A stretch of DNA of 64,000 nucleotides, taken from the NCBI GenBank assembly GCA_950097015.1, contig CATNEN010000037.1, positions 4,307,501 through 4,371,500 of the forward strand. The letters run 5' to 3'. Made by a program: the position numbers and the translations under genes. The first letter of the stretch is position 1; each line of letters starts with the position of its first letter. Below, one piece after another: positions 31,567 to 42,626 of this stretch. The notes beneath the pieces were generated by a model, which was given only the letters and a program-made list of their open reading frames with translations, did not search any database and was not told the DNA's origin. The stretch comes from Macrostomum hystrix (Eukaryota > Platyhelminthes > Macrostomidae).

Positions 31567-33883
31567 ATGCCGCCAGAATTGGCCCATTCAGTTCTGGCTC
31601 CAGTTGAGCCAGGCGATTCTCACAGCAGTCTGACTGTGCCACAGAGAATAGCCGCTTCCTCACTAGGCGGCTTATTAACCGCCGTCACTATGACACCGTT
31701 CGATGTTGTTAAAACTCGCCTACAGGCGCAAACAAGGCCGGGAGCGGCGATGGCGTCGGCCGGTTCAACAGCAGCTAGTCGATGCTTTCTCTACTGCAAC
31801 GGCCTAATGGATCTGCAGCTCTGCGCTGTCAATGCCTACAATGCTCGCTGTGCGGCTAAATCTACTAGGGAGTCGCGCCTATTAGTACCTAATTTCTGTC
31901 GGCATCAGTACTACACCAGCTCGACTTATCAGGGCAGCTGGGTGAGTACCGCGGGCAGATAGCTTGGGTTAGTCGTGAAATTTATGCCCAGGAGGGCCAA
32001 CCATTTATGCAGGGGTCGCAAAAATCCGGCTCCCTAATGTGGCCCCTGACGAAATTAGTTTTCAACACCTGCTCTACGACTTTTTATCTCTTCTCTACCT
32101 AATTTATCTAATCTCTCCCCTGTCTCATCTCTGACCTGTCTCATCTCTCCTCTGTCTCATCTCTCCCCTGTCTCAACTCTACCCTGTCTCATCTCTCCCC
32201 TGTCTCATCTCTCCCCTGTCTCATCTCTCCCCTGTCTCATCTCTCACCTGTCTCATCTCTCACCTGTCTCATCTCTCCCCAGTCTCATCTCTCCACTGTC
32301 TCATCTCTCCCCTGTCTCATCTCTCTACTATCCGATCTCTCTCCTGTCTCATCTCTCCTCTGTCTCATCTCTCCTCTGTCTCATCTCTCCTCTGTCTCAT
32401 CTCTTACATGTCTCATTCCTCCCCGACTCCCCTGTCTGATCTCTCTACTGTCCAATCTCTAACAACAGTCCATCCGGCTCACTGTTGGATTCTCTCTTTA
32501 ACCCGCAAAGTATTCTGAGAATGTACAATGCATATCATCAGGCGCTCAGGGTAGATGCACACACTGTGTGCTCAGGGATCAGCGAAGGGCAGGATTTCCT
32601 CCTCGCCTACAGTTCTCTCGGGGCAGCTCTTGAAATTACTAGCGCGCTATTATTACTATGCCACATATCAATTTAGGATGCGGCTATAAGGATTGCCAGG
32701 TCCGAAGGTCTGCTGGCACTATGGCGCGGTCTGTCAGCTAGCCTTGCCCTCACTGTGCCAGGCACTGTTATCTACTTTACCACGCTCGACCTGCTCAAAT
32801 GGCACATGGGCTATCGGCCGCTGCAGCCTGGTCAATCTTCAAGCAGCAAGCACTGGGTGCCCCCGGTTGCTGCCGGCGCCGCCCGCGTCACCGCCGTCCT
32901 CTGTCTATCCCCGCTGGAGCTGGCCCGCACTAAGATGCAAGCCGAGGGCCTTGGCTGGTCCGCTGTTGGCCGCGCCGCCGCTCTGGAGGTCGGCCGCTCC
33001 GGCCTGCTCAGCCTTTGGCGCGGCCTACCGCCTACACTGCTGCGCGATGTGCCATTCTCAGCCATCTATTGGTTCACCTACGATGGCCTGCGGACTCGAC
33101 TGCTGGCCGCTAGGGCTCAGGTTAGTCTGGCTTCAGGTCGTGCTTTTGCTGACACCCTGACTGAAGCCATATCTGACACCCTGGCTGAAGCCATACCTGA
33201 TACCCTGACTGAAGCCATAGCTGTCACCCTGACTGGAGCCATATCTGACACCCTGACTGAAGCCATATCTGACACCCTGAATGAAGCCATGTCTGACACC
33301 CTGATTGAAGCTATAGCTGACACCCTGAATGAAGCCATATCTGACACCCTGATTGAAGCTATAGCTGACACCCTGATTGAAGCCATATCTGACACCCTGA
33401 CTGAAGCTATAGCTGACACCCTGATTGAAGCCATATCTGACACCCTGAAGGAGGCCATATCTAAAACCAAGATTTTATGCTTTACAGGCCGTCCCTGTCC
33501 GCCGACGCGCTGTCTCCTCGTCCTCCGCGGCTCCTGTACTCACCGGTCCCGAGGCGGCCGCCTTTGGCTGCGTCGCTGGGGCCGTTGCCGGTCTAGCCAC
33601 GCATCCATTCGACGTGCTGAAGACGCACCGTCAAATTGAATTCGCTGGCAGCCTTGGCACTGTCCGTAGAACTCCGGGCACGGTGGACGCCATCCGGCTG
33701 CTGCTAGCTCGCGGCGATAGTCGCGGCGGACATCGGGCTCTGTTCTCGGGCCTGGCGCCGCGCCTCCTGAAGGTTGTGCCAGCATCCGCCATCATGGTGG
33801 CCACATTTGAACTGCTCAAGAATGAATTCAGCGAGCGCAACGGTCGCCTAGCCGGGCTTGGGCGTGACAGTCTGACAGCCTGA
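31567..33883 (+). CDS. Mitochondrial carrier SLC25A39/40 (glutathione transporter type), complete
   Basis: Three exons in phase 0: 31567..31941, 32677..33120 and 33488..33883 (404 residues), with donors CTGG|GTGAGT and CTCAG|GTTAGT and acceptors AATTTAG and CTTTACAG. SLC25A39/40 carry glutathione across the inner mitochondrial membrane. All three carrier signatures are present: TPFDVVKTRLQAQ, SPLELARTKMQAE and HPFDVLKTHRQIE. The join reads YQGSW-DAAIRIARSEGLLALWRGL, as expected. The loop after helix 1 has the family-specific CFLYCNGLMD followed by two more Cys (four in all), matching the loop that binds an iron-sulfur cluster in human SLC25A39. Later motifs LRDVPFSAIYW and GLAPRLLKVVPASAIMVATFE also match. 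It is longer than the human proteins, mainly at the N-terminus and in that loop. Intron 1 holds a hAT-like element and intron 2 a 24-bp minisatellite. Confidence 0.95.
31989..32515. mobile_element. Diverged hAT-like non-autonomous element with internal polypyrimidine array (SLC25 intron 1)
   Basis: Resembles the cleaner copy at 61684: it starts CAGGAGGGCCAACC, has an AATGTGGCCCCTGA segment, a long array of about 14-16-bp CTCTCCCCTGTCTCAT units (about 32095-32470), and ends GGATTCTCTCTTTAACCCGC. Its outer ends are decayed and no target duplication is evident, so the boundaries are approximate. Confidence 0.7.
32545..32670 (+). mobile_element. Fragment of SINE family A
   Basis: GTAGATGCACAC, GTGTGCTCAGGGATCAGCGA and ATTTCCTCCTCGC correspond to the 3' part of the copy at 4955. 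The head is missing. It lies just before the exon 2 acceptor of the SLC25 gene. Confidence 0.6.
33148..33465. repeat. 24-bp minisatellite in SLC25 intron 2
   Basis: About 13 copies of a 24-bp unit containing GACACCCTGACTGAAGCCAT, with variants ATTGAAGCTATAG and AATGAAGCC. The array makes up about 87% of the 367-bp intron. It stays open in the exon 2 frame (ADTLTEAISDTL), so a retained intron would extend the reading frame rather than stop at once. Confidence 0.95.
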
Positions 33884-35625
33884 CAGACACGCTGCTAATA
33901 GTCCTCACCTGCACTGTTCTATCCGGATTTTGTTATTTTTGAATTCATAAATTGAAGAACTTTAGCTTGTTTGACCCTGGACACTGATTATCATTGCTTT
34001 GATTGTTTCTGTTCAGTCTTTAATGTGCACTCTTTCTGTGTCTCTCCGTTGCTGACTCTGGTTTCTGCCCAGTCAATTTCCAGCCACCCGATCTGTTGAT
34101 TTTGATAAGAACCGGTTATGAAATTTCCCTGCTCAAGCAAGAGCCATAAAACGGTGCTTGGCTGGCTTCCATGCTTTCCATATTTTGCTGTCAAAGCCTT
34201 CACGCTTTGTGTATTTATTTTATACCGAAGGTGAGATAGGTTTTATTTGATTTGCTTTGATTAGTTTTGTGGTGAAGAGTTGGCTTTTCTGATATCTGTA
34301 AGCATAATTATCTCTCGCCTCTGGCCCAGCTACTTTAAGTAGAAGCACAGTTATTTCATGCCTTTATTAAAGACAAAGACCTAGTAATAGTAACAAGGAA
34401 CTGGGTAAGTCAATACTTTCCGACCAAGAAAAATCTGCATTGGTCACTCTCGTAGAACCCCGTGCATTGTGTTATTTTATCGGGGAGAAGTGTTTTCATT
34501 TTTTCTTAACTGAGAAATTCACGCTATACGTTTTGCATGTCTCGTAGCCTGTCCATTGCAGGTGTGTGCATTCATGTAGAGCTTAACTATATATTGAATC
34601 TATTTTTTATCTCGTGACTAGGCTACTTTGGCAACTTCTCACATGAATGATAAATGCCTTATGACTGCCTGTCCGAAGCAGTCTTTTTCCATGCTCTCTA
34701 GTTTCATATTTTGGAATGCTGCCCATTAGTGCCATTTCATCCATACCTCTCCTTGTGGCTCTTTCTTCGTGAAGAACGTTATCGCTGTGTAACAAAAGAT
34801 TCACTAAAAACAAATATAAAGAAAAAATTCTGCATTGCCAATCATTCACAGACATGTTTGTGCACATCATTGAAACGAGTCGCTTTTTAGTCTCTTGCAA
34901 ATTCTATGTGGTTCTGATTGGTCAATACTAAGAGCGATAGTAAAATACTACACGCACTACTGCTAGTAAGTGAAAATGTGTTTAACTTATATTTAATGAG
35001 TCAAAAAAAAACACGAAAATACGTACTTCAAGCGTCGATACTTTAATACATACATCTCCGCTACTCCTTGATTCTCAGTCCCTAATAAACATCTGTTTAA
35101 AATGTACCGACGTATACCATAAAGTATGGTATACAATAATACTTATAGAGAATTGGTATAATTCACTGCCACCTACATGTAAACGTCATTAACGAAATGC
35201 AGGCAGTCGTCGCGCAGTCAGTTGTGCGCAGGCAATAGTCGTGCTACCATACATTTCGATGCATAAAACTCTTGTTGTATTCAAACAAGTTCGAGACTTG
35301 GAGTACGAGTATAATAAGTCGATATTTTAGCAGAAAGGAAATGTCTGAAAGCAATATACGTAGGCTAGGCTAACTTAATCTACAATCAACGGAAAACTTT
35401 CCATCCTGTACAACTGTCCTGCAGCTAGGATTATCGACCACTTTTACCTGATCATGTTAGTTAACCAAAATTTTTTCGCTACATATCGGACTTTAAATTT
35501 GGCGTGCATCTCGCAATTATGCTAGTGCTGGTATAGATCAAAGTAGTGTTTTATTTGCTAAGGCAAAAACTAAATATAAAAAAAAATTATAGCGCCCCTT
35601 GCCGCTCAAGAGCCTCACAGCATCT
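33884..35625. other. Gene-free spacer between carrier gene and tRNA-His
   Basis: About 1.7 kb; the first part is the carrier's 3' UTR. No other exon recognised. A perfect short hairpin (GTATACCA, 7-base loop, TGGTATAC) lies near 35113-35135. A run of T on the minus strand near 35579-35586 fits RNA polymerase III termination after the tRNA. Confidence 0.45.
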
Positions 35626-35697
35626 TGCCGTGACCAGGATTCGAACCTGGGTTGTCTCGGCCACAACGAGAAGTACTAACCACTATACGATCACGGC
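35626..35697 (-). tRNA. tRNA-His (anticodon GTG)
   Basis: 72 nt on the minus strand. Acceptor arms GCCGTGA and TCACGGC pair perfectly and are followed by discriminator A. The anticodon stem TCTCG/CGAGA encloses loop TTGTGGC (anticodon at 35664-35662), and the T arm CCAGG TTCGAAT CCTGG is perfect. A box and B box are intact, and a T-run terminator lies about 40 nt downstream. No intron. The sequence is very close to animal tRNA-His; unlike the SINE heads nearby, every arm folds. Confidence 0.97.
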
Positions 35698-35845
35698 TAA
35701 CCGGCGCTGAGGAAAGTGAAGATAAATTGCATCTATAAACGTGATGCCCGATAAGCAAGTTTCTCGTATTCAATAAAACAAGTGCGTTGCCGTTTACTCA
35801 TCTGTCTATCTATCTAGAGTATAGCTAAACTTAGTAGCTAACGAG

Positions 35846-36014
35846 CAGTGGCGTAGAGAGTGGGTTATCGGTGTATCGGCCGATAGCCCCAAAATTTGAT
35901 GCCTCAAATTTTTTCGCATTCCGTTTCTTCGAAAGAAATGAATTAATTGTTTTTTTTCTGGATACGCTGGATACCAATACCGATATCCCCAAAAAAATCC
36001 TGGCTACGCCACTG
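35846..36014. mobile_element. 169-bp hAT-type MITE
   Basis: Ends are inverse copies: CAGTGGCGTAG at the left and CTACGCCACTG at the right, a familiar hAT-type terminus. They are flanked by an 8-bp duplication with one mismatch (CTAACGAG at 35838-35845, CTAGCGAG at 36015-36022). An inner inverted pair is also present (GATATCGG-like near 35978). Non-coding. Confidence 0.88.
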
Positions 36015-37804
36015 CTAGCGAGCAAATAATAGTAATATGTGGGACCAAGAGCAGAATTGAGTTTCTGAGCCCCACCCTAACATAGGCCTAGCTAAGCCCC
36101 GGCCCCCTAACTAATAGGCCTAGTGGCTAGCTAGGTATAGGCAGGCCTAACCCATAGGGCCTAACTTTAATTATAGGCTATTCCAATCTATCTTGTAGGC
36201 CAACTTATAATTTGTTTAATTAACTTTGTCTGTCTATGTTATGTAATATTCTCCTCAACCTAAAAAACTAAATCTGAATTGCTAGTTAGTTAGAACAAAT
36301 TGATTAGCAATTAGCTAATATAGCTAGGCCATGATAAAAATTTTACTAGGCCTAATATATATACTTAGGGGCCTATCTGCCATTAGCTAGGGGCCTACCA
36401 AAAAGCTCTATTTGTTTTATAATAAATTATAACACTAGCTACTATAGTATTAGGCCTAGTTTTAGTATTTATATTAATATTAGGCCCAGTCCTATGATTG
36501 ATAGGTAGGTACCATGGATAGGCCTACTAAAATAACTATTTTAGTAATATTATATAATATAATATTTTATAAAATAACTTTTACTTTTAACTTAAAAAAA
36601 TTTATAATTTATTTTAGTATCTATAGTAGGTACTAGCTAGGTCAGCTAGGGTTAGGCCTAACTTACCTAGCTATAACAATAGGCCTAGCATAAGGTAATA
36701 GTAGCTTTAAGAGTTTAATATACCAAAACTTTTTATAGTTACAAAACAATAATAGCATAGCATCAAAAACATTTTTTTCTAAGCTATATTAGTATTAGAT
36801 TAGGCCTCTCTCTCTATTTGCAGGGAGGCCCGGGGCACTTGTCGCATAAGCAATGGAGCGGCATGCCCCCAGACCAGCAAACTAGGCACTTAGTGCCCAT
36901 CGCGCCGCCTCCCTTGAGCAGGCACCACACACAGCAGCACAGACCAGCCGGGGAGGGCAGGAGGCACCCGGAATAGGCAGCAGTGCCCCCACCCAGCCCC
37001 ACACACACAGAACAGACCAAGCCAGGGTGGAAGGCTGTTATGAAATCAGTCCTCAGGGGGGGCTAGGTGATGAGTGTACACTTAGGGCCTATCCGATTGC
37101 ACTGACGGAAATCTAGAAAGCACGCGGCTGTGTACACCCGCCCCCAGCCACCCCCGCAAGGCCTCGCCCCAGCGCCAATGCACACAACTCACATAACACA
37201 CAGGCACACAGAAAGGTAGGAGCAAAGCTATAATTTCAAGCTTTGATTGCACAAAATATGGTGTACCTCCATATGGTCGCTACTGTCCAAACCCTCCAAC
37301 AAGTCCCGAAATTAATCATGACTTGAAAGGAGAATCAAACTAGCGTCCATTGGAGTGCGAGGCAGCGACACTAGCCACTGACCCACTCGCCCCCCTTAGA
37401 TTAGGCCTAGTTTATTTGTATATGTATATGTATTAGTTATGGCTATCTAAAAATAGCTAGTTACTAGACTAGAATTCAGGTAGCTTGTTTTAGCTAGCTA
37501 GGCCAATATGATCATATTCTAATATGTTAAATTCCTATTAGTCATTTTAACCCTTGATTAGCTAGCCCAAAAGTCTAACTAACTTGTTTGCTAGTTAGAG
37601 CATCATTGAATAGCTAACTAATAACTATCAAGAACAGAGATTTGTTAAGTAGACCTGGGCTTAGACTTATATTATTATTGGTGCATAGAAGGAAGATATA
37701 CTTATAGCTATCTAAAGTCCCTAGCTATGAGTATCATAATCAAGAAGCAATAGCTAGCTTGCTAAGCTATAGCAATAGGCCTACATAGTAAAAGGAAATA
37801 TAAC
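36015..37804. other. AT-rich stretch dense in TAGGCCTA palindromes
   Basis: No gene recognised. From about 36060 to 36700, and again at 37400-37800, the sequence repeats TAGGCCTA and AGCTAGC-type palindromes many times without a fixed period. The same motif resumes at 39587 beyond the mariner, so the mariner landed inside this domain. A GC-rich insert at 36820-37395 is listed separately. Confidence 0.6.
36820..37395 (-). mobile_element. Candidate SINE family C with tRNA-like head
   Basis: A GC-rich island in AT-rich DNA. At its right end the minus strand reads TGGGTCAGTGG, one base off the pol III A box, then AGTTTGATTCTCC, a weak B box (8 of 11). The left part is rich in CA and GC tracts with no coding motif. 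Only one copy is in the window, so the ends and the SINE nature are uncertain. Confidence 0.4.
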
Positions 37805-37806
37805 TA

Positions 37807-39584
37807 CGAGGGCTGTCCCAAAAGTAGTGTTACTTTTGATTATATCTTTTGTTCTGATGGTTCAAATAACGTGATTTTACACAGTCTTATAGCGGCAAGT
37901 CTCTTCTTTATATTAATTAAAATCTTTTTTCTAACAGACTAAGGAAATAGAAGTTATCAACGAAAAACTAACAGGACCTCAAACATAGACTTACAGTAAA
38001 TCAACAAGCTATCGGAATGCTACGAAAGTGCTTTCGACTGAGGTCACTCTTTCAACCAAAATTTCTCAATTTCTCAATCCGTGACAATGATATGTCTCTG
38101 GAAAAATCATAATGAAGTTATAATTTGAAAGTTGTCTCTGGAAAATATGGAATGAAATCTTCATATCTCTCACTTGGACTTGGCTTCAGTACGAGACTTT
38201 TTTTTCTCATTTCTTGCTGTGCTAAAGATCATGGATGTGCATTCAAGTTTTGCCCAGAGGAGTGTGATTTACACCCTTAGGAAGACGGGGCACAGTGCAG
38301 CCGAGATTCACGCGCAACTTTCATCAGCTCATGGGTCTTGCGCGGTCAGTAAAATGACCATCTATCGTTGGATAGAACAGTTTCGAGCGGGAAGGACGGA
38401 CCTTGCTGATCAGCTCAGGACAGGTCGCCCTCATGTTCGAGACTCTGACGTCCTGGCTGACGCTATCTTGGATCTTCTTGATGAGGACGCACGAATGACG
38501 ATCAGAGAGATTGCTGACAGGCTGAATACTCCGCGATCAACGGTTCATCGAAGTCTCACCAGCATGGATTATGTGAAGCTGAGTGCTCGCTGGATTCCAC
38601 GCCTTCTGACACCAGACCTGAAAGAGCAGCGGCAGCGAGTGTGCCAGGAGAATCTGGAGCTCGTCAGGCAACATGGTGGATGGGAAACGTTTCGGCAAAT
38701 CGTTGTTACTGGTGACGAGACGTGGGTGCCTCACTTCGATCCCCCCACCAAACAGGAGTCCAAGGTTTGGACAATCAGGGGTTCAGACCCCCCTGTTAAG
38801 GCACGTCGAGAGCCTCACTGCAAAAAGGTGCTTCTGACTTTGTTCTTCGACAGAAATGGACCACTTACAATCGAATTTCTTGAGCCAGGGAAGAGCATCA
38901 ATGCCGAGTGCTATATTGCTTCCCTTGAAAAATTGAAGTTCGAAATCTGGAACAAGCGTCGGGTTGGAATCAAGCCCTTTCTTCTCCACCACGACAACGC
39001 CAGACCCCATACTGCACAGAAGACCTCCGAGGCTGTCAGCAGACTCAAGTTTAATATTTTGCCTCATCCACCGTATTCGCCTGATCTGGTGCCAGCAGAT
39101 TTCGCCTTATTTCCACTAATGAAGTCGCATCTGCGAGGTAAAGTTCATGAGAACCGTGACAACCTTGAACAGGCAGTGCGGAATGTCCTGCTCCACAAAA
39201 TTCCACGCAAGAGTTATGCCAACGCTATTGACGGTTTGTTCAGTCGGTGGCAAAAATGCCTTCAGCTCGGCGGTGACTACGTTGAGAAGTCAAGCATTCC
39301 CACCGACGAGTGAAGAGGAGCGTTTCAATTGCTACGAGAAAACTTCATATTCGCAACCACTCAACTGTTGGTCATTTTTGCTTGCTTGTTGATTTACTGT
39401 AAGTCTATGTTTGAGGTCCTGTTAGTTTTTCGTTGATAACTTCTATTTCCTTAGTCTGTTAGAAAAAAGATTTGAATTAATATAAAGAAGAGACTTGCCG
39501 CTATAAGACTGTCAAATCACGTTATTTGAACCATCAGAACAAAAGATATAATCAAAAGTAACACTACTTTTGGGACAGCCCTCG
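37807..39584 (+). mobile_element. Mariner-family DNA transposon, 1,778 bp, intact-looking
   Basis: Flanked by TA dinucleotides (37805-37806 and 39585-39586). Terminal inverted repeats of about 200 bp (37807-38009 and 39384-39584) begin CGAGGGCTGTCCCAAAAG and differ by only a few changes. Such repeats are much longer than the roughly 30 bp of classical mariners. They enclose one uninterrupted transposase gene. Near-identical arms and an open frame suggest recent insertion and possible activity. Confidence 0.95.
38231..39313 (+). CDS. Mariner transposase (DD34D), full length
   Basis: 360 residues, no stop or frameshift. It cuts and pastes its own element at TA sites. The N-terminal paired-type DNA-binding region has two helix-turn-helix motifs (TIYRWIEQFRAGRTDLAD; MTIREIADRLNTPRSTVHRS). 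The catalytic triad is visible: Asp in VTGDETWV, Asp in LHHDNARPHTA, and Asp in SPDLVPADFALFP, with 34 residues between the last two. The start chosen is the ATG opening MDVHSSFAQRSVIYTLRKTG, which matches the family's usual N-terminus and length (about 345-360); an upstream ATG at 38174 would add 19 unconserved residues. Confidence 0.95.
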   Translation: MDVHSSFAQRSVIYTLRKTGHSAAEIHAQLSSAHGSCAVSKMTIYRWIEQFRAGRTDLADQLRTGRPHVRDSDVLADAILDLLDEDARMTIREIADRLNTPRSTVHRSLTSMDYVKLSARWIPRLLTPDLKEQRQRVCQENLELVRQHGGWETFRQIVVTGDETWVPHFDPPTKQESKVWTIRGSDPPVKARREPHCKKVLLTLFFDRNGPLTIEFLEPGKSINAECYIASLEKLKFEIWNKRRVGIKPFLLHHDNARPHTAQKTSEAVSRLKFNILPHPPYSPDLVPADFALFPLMKSHLRGKVHENRDNLEQAVRNVLLHKIPRKSYANAIDGLFSRWQKCLQLGGDYVEKSSIPTDE

Positions 39585-39586
39585 TA

Positions 39587-40183
39587 GCTAGGCCTAGCGT
39601 AAGAAAATATTAGCCAGTTAGAAGAAAGTCAGTTATCAGACAAGCTAATAGCTAATAACAGCTATTTGTTGCTTTCCATATATTATTTACTATATGTGAA
39701 GTCGTGGGTTAATTGAAGAACAGAAGCAAACGCATTGAGCAGGTTGCAGGACAGTCACAAGCGCAAACTCTAGCCGTGCACCTTCGATCAATATATATTG
39801 TGCCAGACAGGCATGATTCAGCAATGACACGAGATAACAATAGGGTGGAGGATGGGTGGTTGTATAAGACACATCAAAGTAAATAACAGTGGCGGGGGTG
39901 GCGCGCGCGCACTTAAATAAACTGAACTATAACAACAATGACAGTGACTGCACTAACAATTGACATAGCCCGACACTATACTACTTGGGTCACTAGGGTC
40001 TATTATATTCTGCTTAGCTAGCCTTTAAGTAGAAATATAAAAAAATGATTTGCAGAAAAATATTACTTGCATTATTATTCAGTATCACACTGATTAATTT
40101 CAGATTACCTGATTAAGATATGTTCTGGTCTTCCTTATGACCCATCTCTTCATTGCCAAGCTGCCAGAGTGTAATTAGCTATC
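39587..40183. other. Spacer upstream of site-2 protease gene
   Basis: Continues the TAGGCCTA-rich domain briefly, then unique sequence including a GGCGCGCGCGC stretch near 39900. It presumably holds the protease promoter. No exon recognised. Confidence 0.45.
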
Positions 40184-42604
40184 ATGGGAGCTGTGATTGT
40201 TGTTTGCACTTTTGTGGCAATCTGGTTTGCCTGCCTGTGCATTCATCGCTTAGTTACTGGCAATAGTAGCACTGAAGGTGGAAGCCTTCAGGTGTCACTG
40301 TTTTTTGCTAGGCTGCACACATCTGCATTAAATGGATTCTTTATGCACTGTGGGCGTCTCCGATTCTTTCCCTATCGAGTGTGGTTTGGTGCAGGTGTAC
40401 TAATCAGCCTGGCGCTCATGATCGCCTCTTGTGTGCTACTGACTGTGATGGCCTACAATACTCTTGCCCAGAGACCGGCCAGCGAACAGGTGTTAACACC
40501 TGTTGTGCCAGGTGAGGCTTGAATGGGTCCTGTCCCGTCACTCCACATGGACAGGTTCTCCCAGATTCAGGACTGGGTCCTGTCCCGTCACTCCACATGG
40601 ACAGGTTCTCCCTGATTCAGGACTGGGTCCTGTCCCGTCACTCCGCATGGACAGGTTCTCCCAGATTCAGGACTGGGTCCTGTCCCGTCACTCCACATGG
40701 ACAGGTTCTCCCTGATTCAGGACTGGGTCCTGTCCCGTCACTCCGCATGGACAGGTTCTCCCAGATTCAGGACTGGGTCCTGTCCCGTCACTCCGCATGG
40801 ACAGGTTCTCCCTGATTCAGGACTGGGTCCTGTCCCGTCACTCCGCATGGACAGGTTCTCCCAGATTCAGGACTGGGTCCTGTCCCGTCACTCCACATGG
40901 ACAGGTTCTTCCTGATTCAGGACTGGGTCCTGTCCCGTCACTCCGCATGGACAGGTTCTCCCAGATTCAGGACTGGGTCCTGTCCCGTCACTCCGCATGG
41001 ACAGGTTCTCCCAGATTCAGGACTGGGTCCTGACCCGTCACTCCGCATGGACAGGTTCTCCCTGATTCAGGACTGGGTCCTGTCCCGTCACTCCGCATGG
41101 ACAGGTTCTCCCAGATTCAGGACTGGGTCCTGTCCCGTCACTCCACATGGACAGGTTCTTCCTGATTCAGGACTGGGTCCTGTCCCGTCACTCCGCATGG
41201 ACAGGTTCTCCCTGATTCAGGACTGGGTCCTGTCCCGTCACTCCGCATGGACAGGTTCTCCCAGATTCAGGACTGGGTCCTGTCCCGTCACTCCGCATGG
41301 ACAGGTTCTCCCAGATTCAGGACTGGGTCCTGACCCGTCACTCCGCATGGACAGGTTCTCCCTGATTCAGGACTGGGTCCTGACCCGTCACTCCACATGG
41401 ACAGGTTCTTCCTGATTCAGGACTGGGTCCTGTCCCGTCACTCCGCATGGACGCATTAATTTACGACTAAAGAGACGCATTAATTCACTGACCACCGTAT
41501 ATTCATATCAATCTGATCCAAGGTGTAAATCTGCCCGGCAACCAGCTGCCCTATTACCTCGGCGCGCTGCTCCTGTGCGGCATCTTTCACGAATTTGGGC
41601 ACGCCGTCGCCGCCGCTCGGGAGGACATTCGCGTCCAGGCGGCCGGTGTCTTCGTTCTCGGCGTTTATCCCGGTGCGTTCGTCGATTTGAACAGCGCCGA
41701 TCTGGCCCTGGTGTCGCCAGCTCGCCGTCTGCGCGTATTCTGCGCCGGAGTCTGGCACAACACCGTGTTGGCTCTGGCTGCTGCAGTCCTGCTGGCGAAA
41801 CCCGCCTGGCTTCTGACTCCACTTGGCTACGCCAGTCCGGGTGGCGCCGTTGTCACCTGGCTGGCCGCCGGCTCCGTTCTCTCCGGTCAGCAGGGCCTCT
41901 ATCTCGGTGACGTCATAGTGCGGCTCAACCAATGCCCGGTGGCCGGACCGCCAGGCTATTATAATTGCGTCATGGGCATCTTCTCCGCCGAGCCGCAGGG
42001 CCACTGCATCCGGCGGGGCCTCCTGTTGCCCGCCTCCGCCGGCTCCTGCTGCCAGCAGTTCGAAAACGCGTCCGCGGATGTCGAGGCAGCAAGTCGGCTT
42101 TGCTTTCTAGCCGACTCTACCAGTGCCGCCTGTCTGCCAGTGCGAGCCGTTGTTGAACAGCAGCCGACCTGCCGCGGCGCGGCCGACTGTCCGCCTGGCG
42201 CCGTGTGCGCCCGGCCGGCTGTTGACAATGCGTCCAGGCTAATCCGCTTCTCACACGACCCGGCCAGGCCCGCTTTGCTTTACCTAGGCGAAGCGCCCGA
42301 TATAATCTACAGCCTGGCCCTGTCCGAGTTCCAGCCGCCCGCCCTGCTGCCACTGTGGCTGCCAGCAGCTCTGGACACAGGCATGCGGTACATTGTGTCA
42401 CTGTCTGGCGCCCTGGCACTGTTAAATGCTGCGCCCTGCTACGCACTCGACGGTCAGTGGATACTAGCTGCCCTGCTGGACATTCTAATAGTCAAAAACT
42501 GCCGGCTGAGACAGAAAGTTTATAGGGTCGCTCTTACAGTTGGCACCTGCTTGCTGGCACTGAATGTGCTGTTAGCTCTGCGCTACCTGTACTACTCTAG
42601 TTAG
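40184..42604 (+). CDS. Site-2 intramembrane metalloprotease (MBTPS2/S2P), complete
   Basis: Two exons, 40184..40511 and 41523..42604, with donor CCAG|GTGAGG and acceptor TGATCCAAG joining in phase 1 as VVPG-VNLPGNQL (469 residues; human about 519). S2P makes the second, intramembrane cut that releases SREBP and ATF6 from Golgi membranes. The zinc motif HEFGH is at 132-136. YPGAFVDL and SPARRLRVFCAGVWHN follow, then a Cys-rich lumenal section (PDZ-like region), and the second active-site motif NAAPCYALDGQW with Asp419. The human poly-Ser stretch before VVPG is absent, explaining the shorter length. The N-terminus (MGAVIVVCTFVAIWFACL) is a membrane helix as in human. The intron is almost wholly a 50-bp minisatellite, and a 5.4 kb array starts about 22 bp after the stop. 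Confidence 0.96.
40517..41450. repeat. 50-bp minisatellite filling the MBTPS2 intron
   Basis: About 18.5 copies of a 50-bp unit containing ACTGGGTCCTGTCCCGTCAC and GGACAGGTTCTCCCTGATTC. Variant marks (CACATGG/CGCATGG, CCCTGATT/CCCAGATT, TGACCCG) alternate with about a 100-bp period, and the TGACCCG-marked block at 41031 recurs 300 bp later at 41331. The array starts about 5 bp after the donor and covers about 92% of the 1,011-bp intron. Confidence 0.97.
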
Positions 42605-42626
42605 TATCTTTCGAGCTTTAGCGACC

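Noticed and set aside
32755-33639. Single 294-codon protein from SLC25 exon 2 through intron 2
   Set aside because: It arises by reading through the donor CTCAG|GTTAGT into the 24-bp array. Proper splicing to 33488 restores the third carrier repeat, which the read-through lacks.
36814-37020. Cys-rich minus-strand open frame of 68 codons
   Set aside because: It lies in the GC-rich candidate SINE, has no start context or family motif, and looks like a composition effect.
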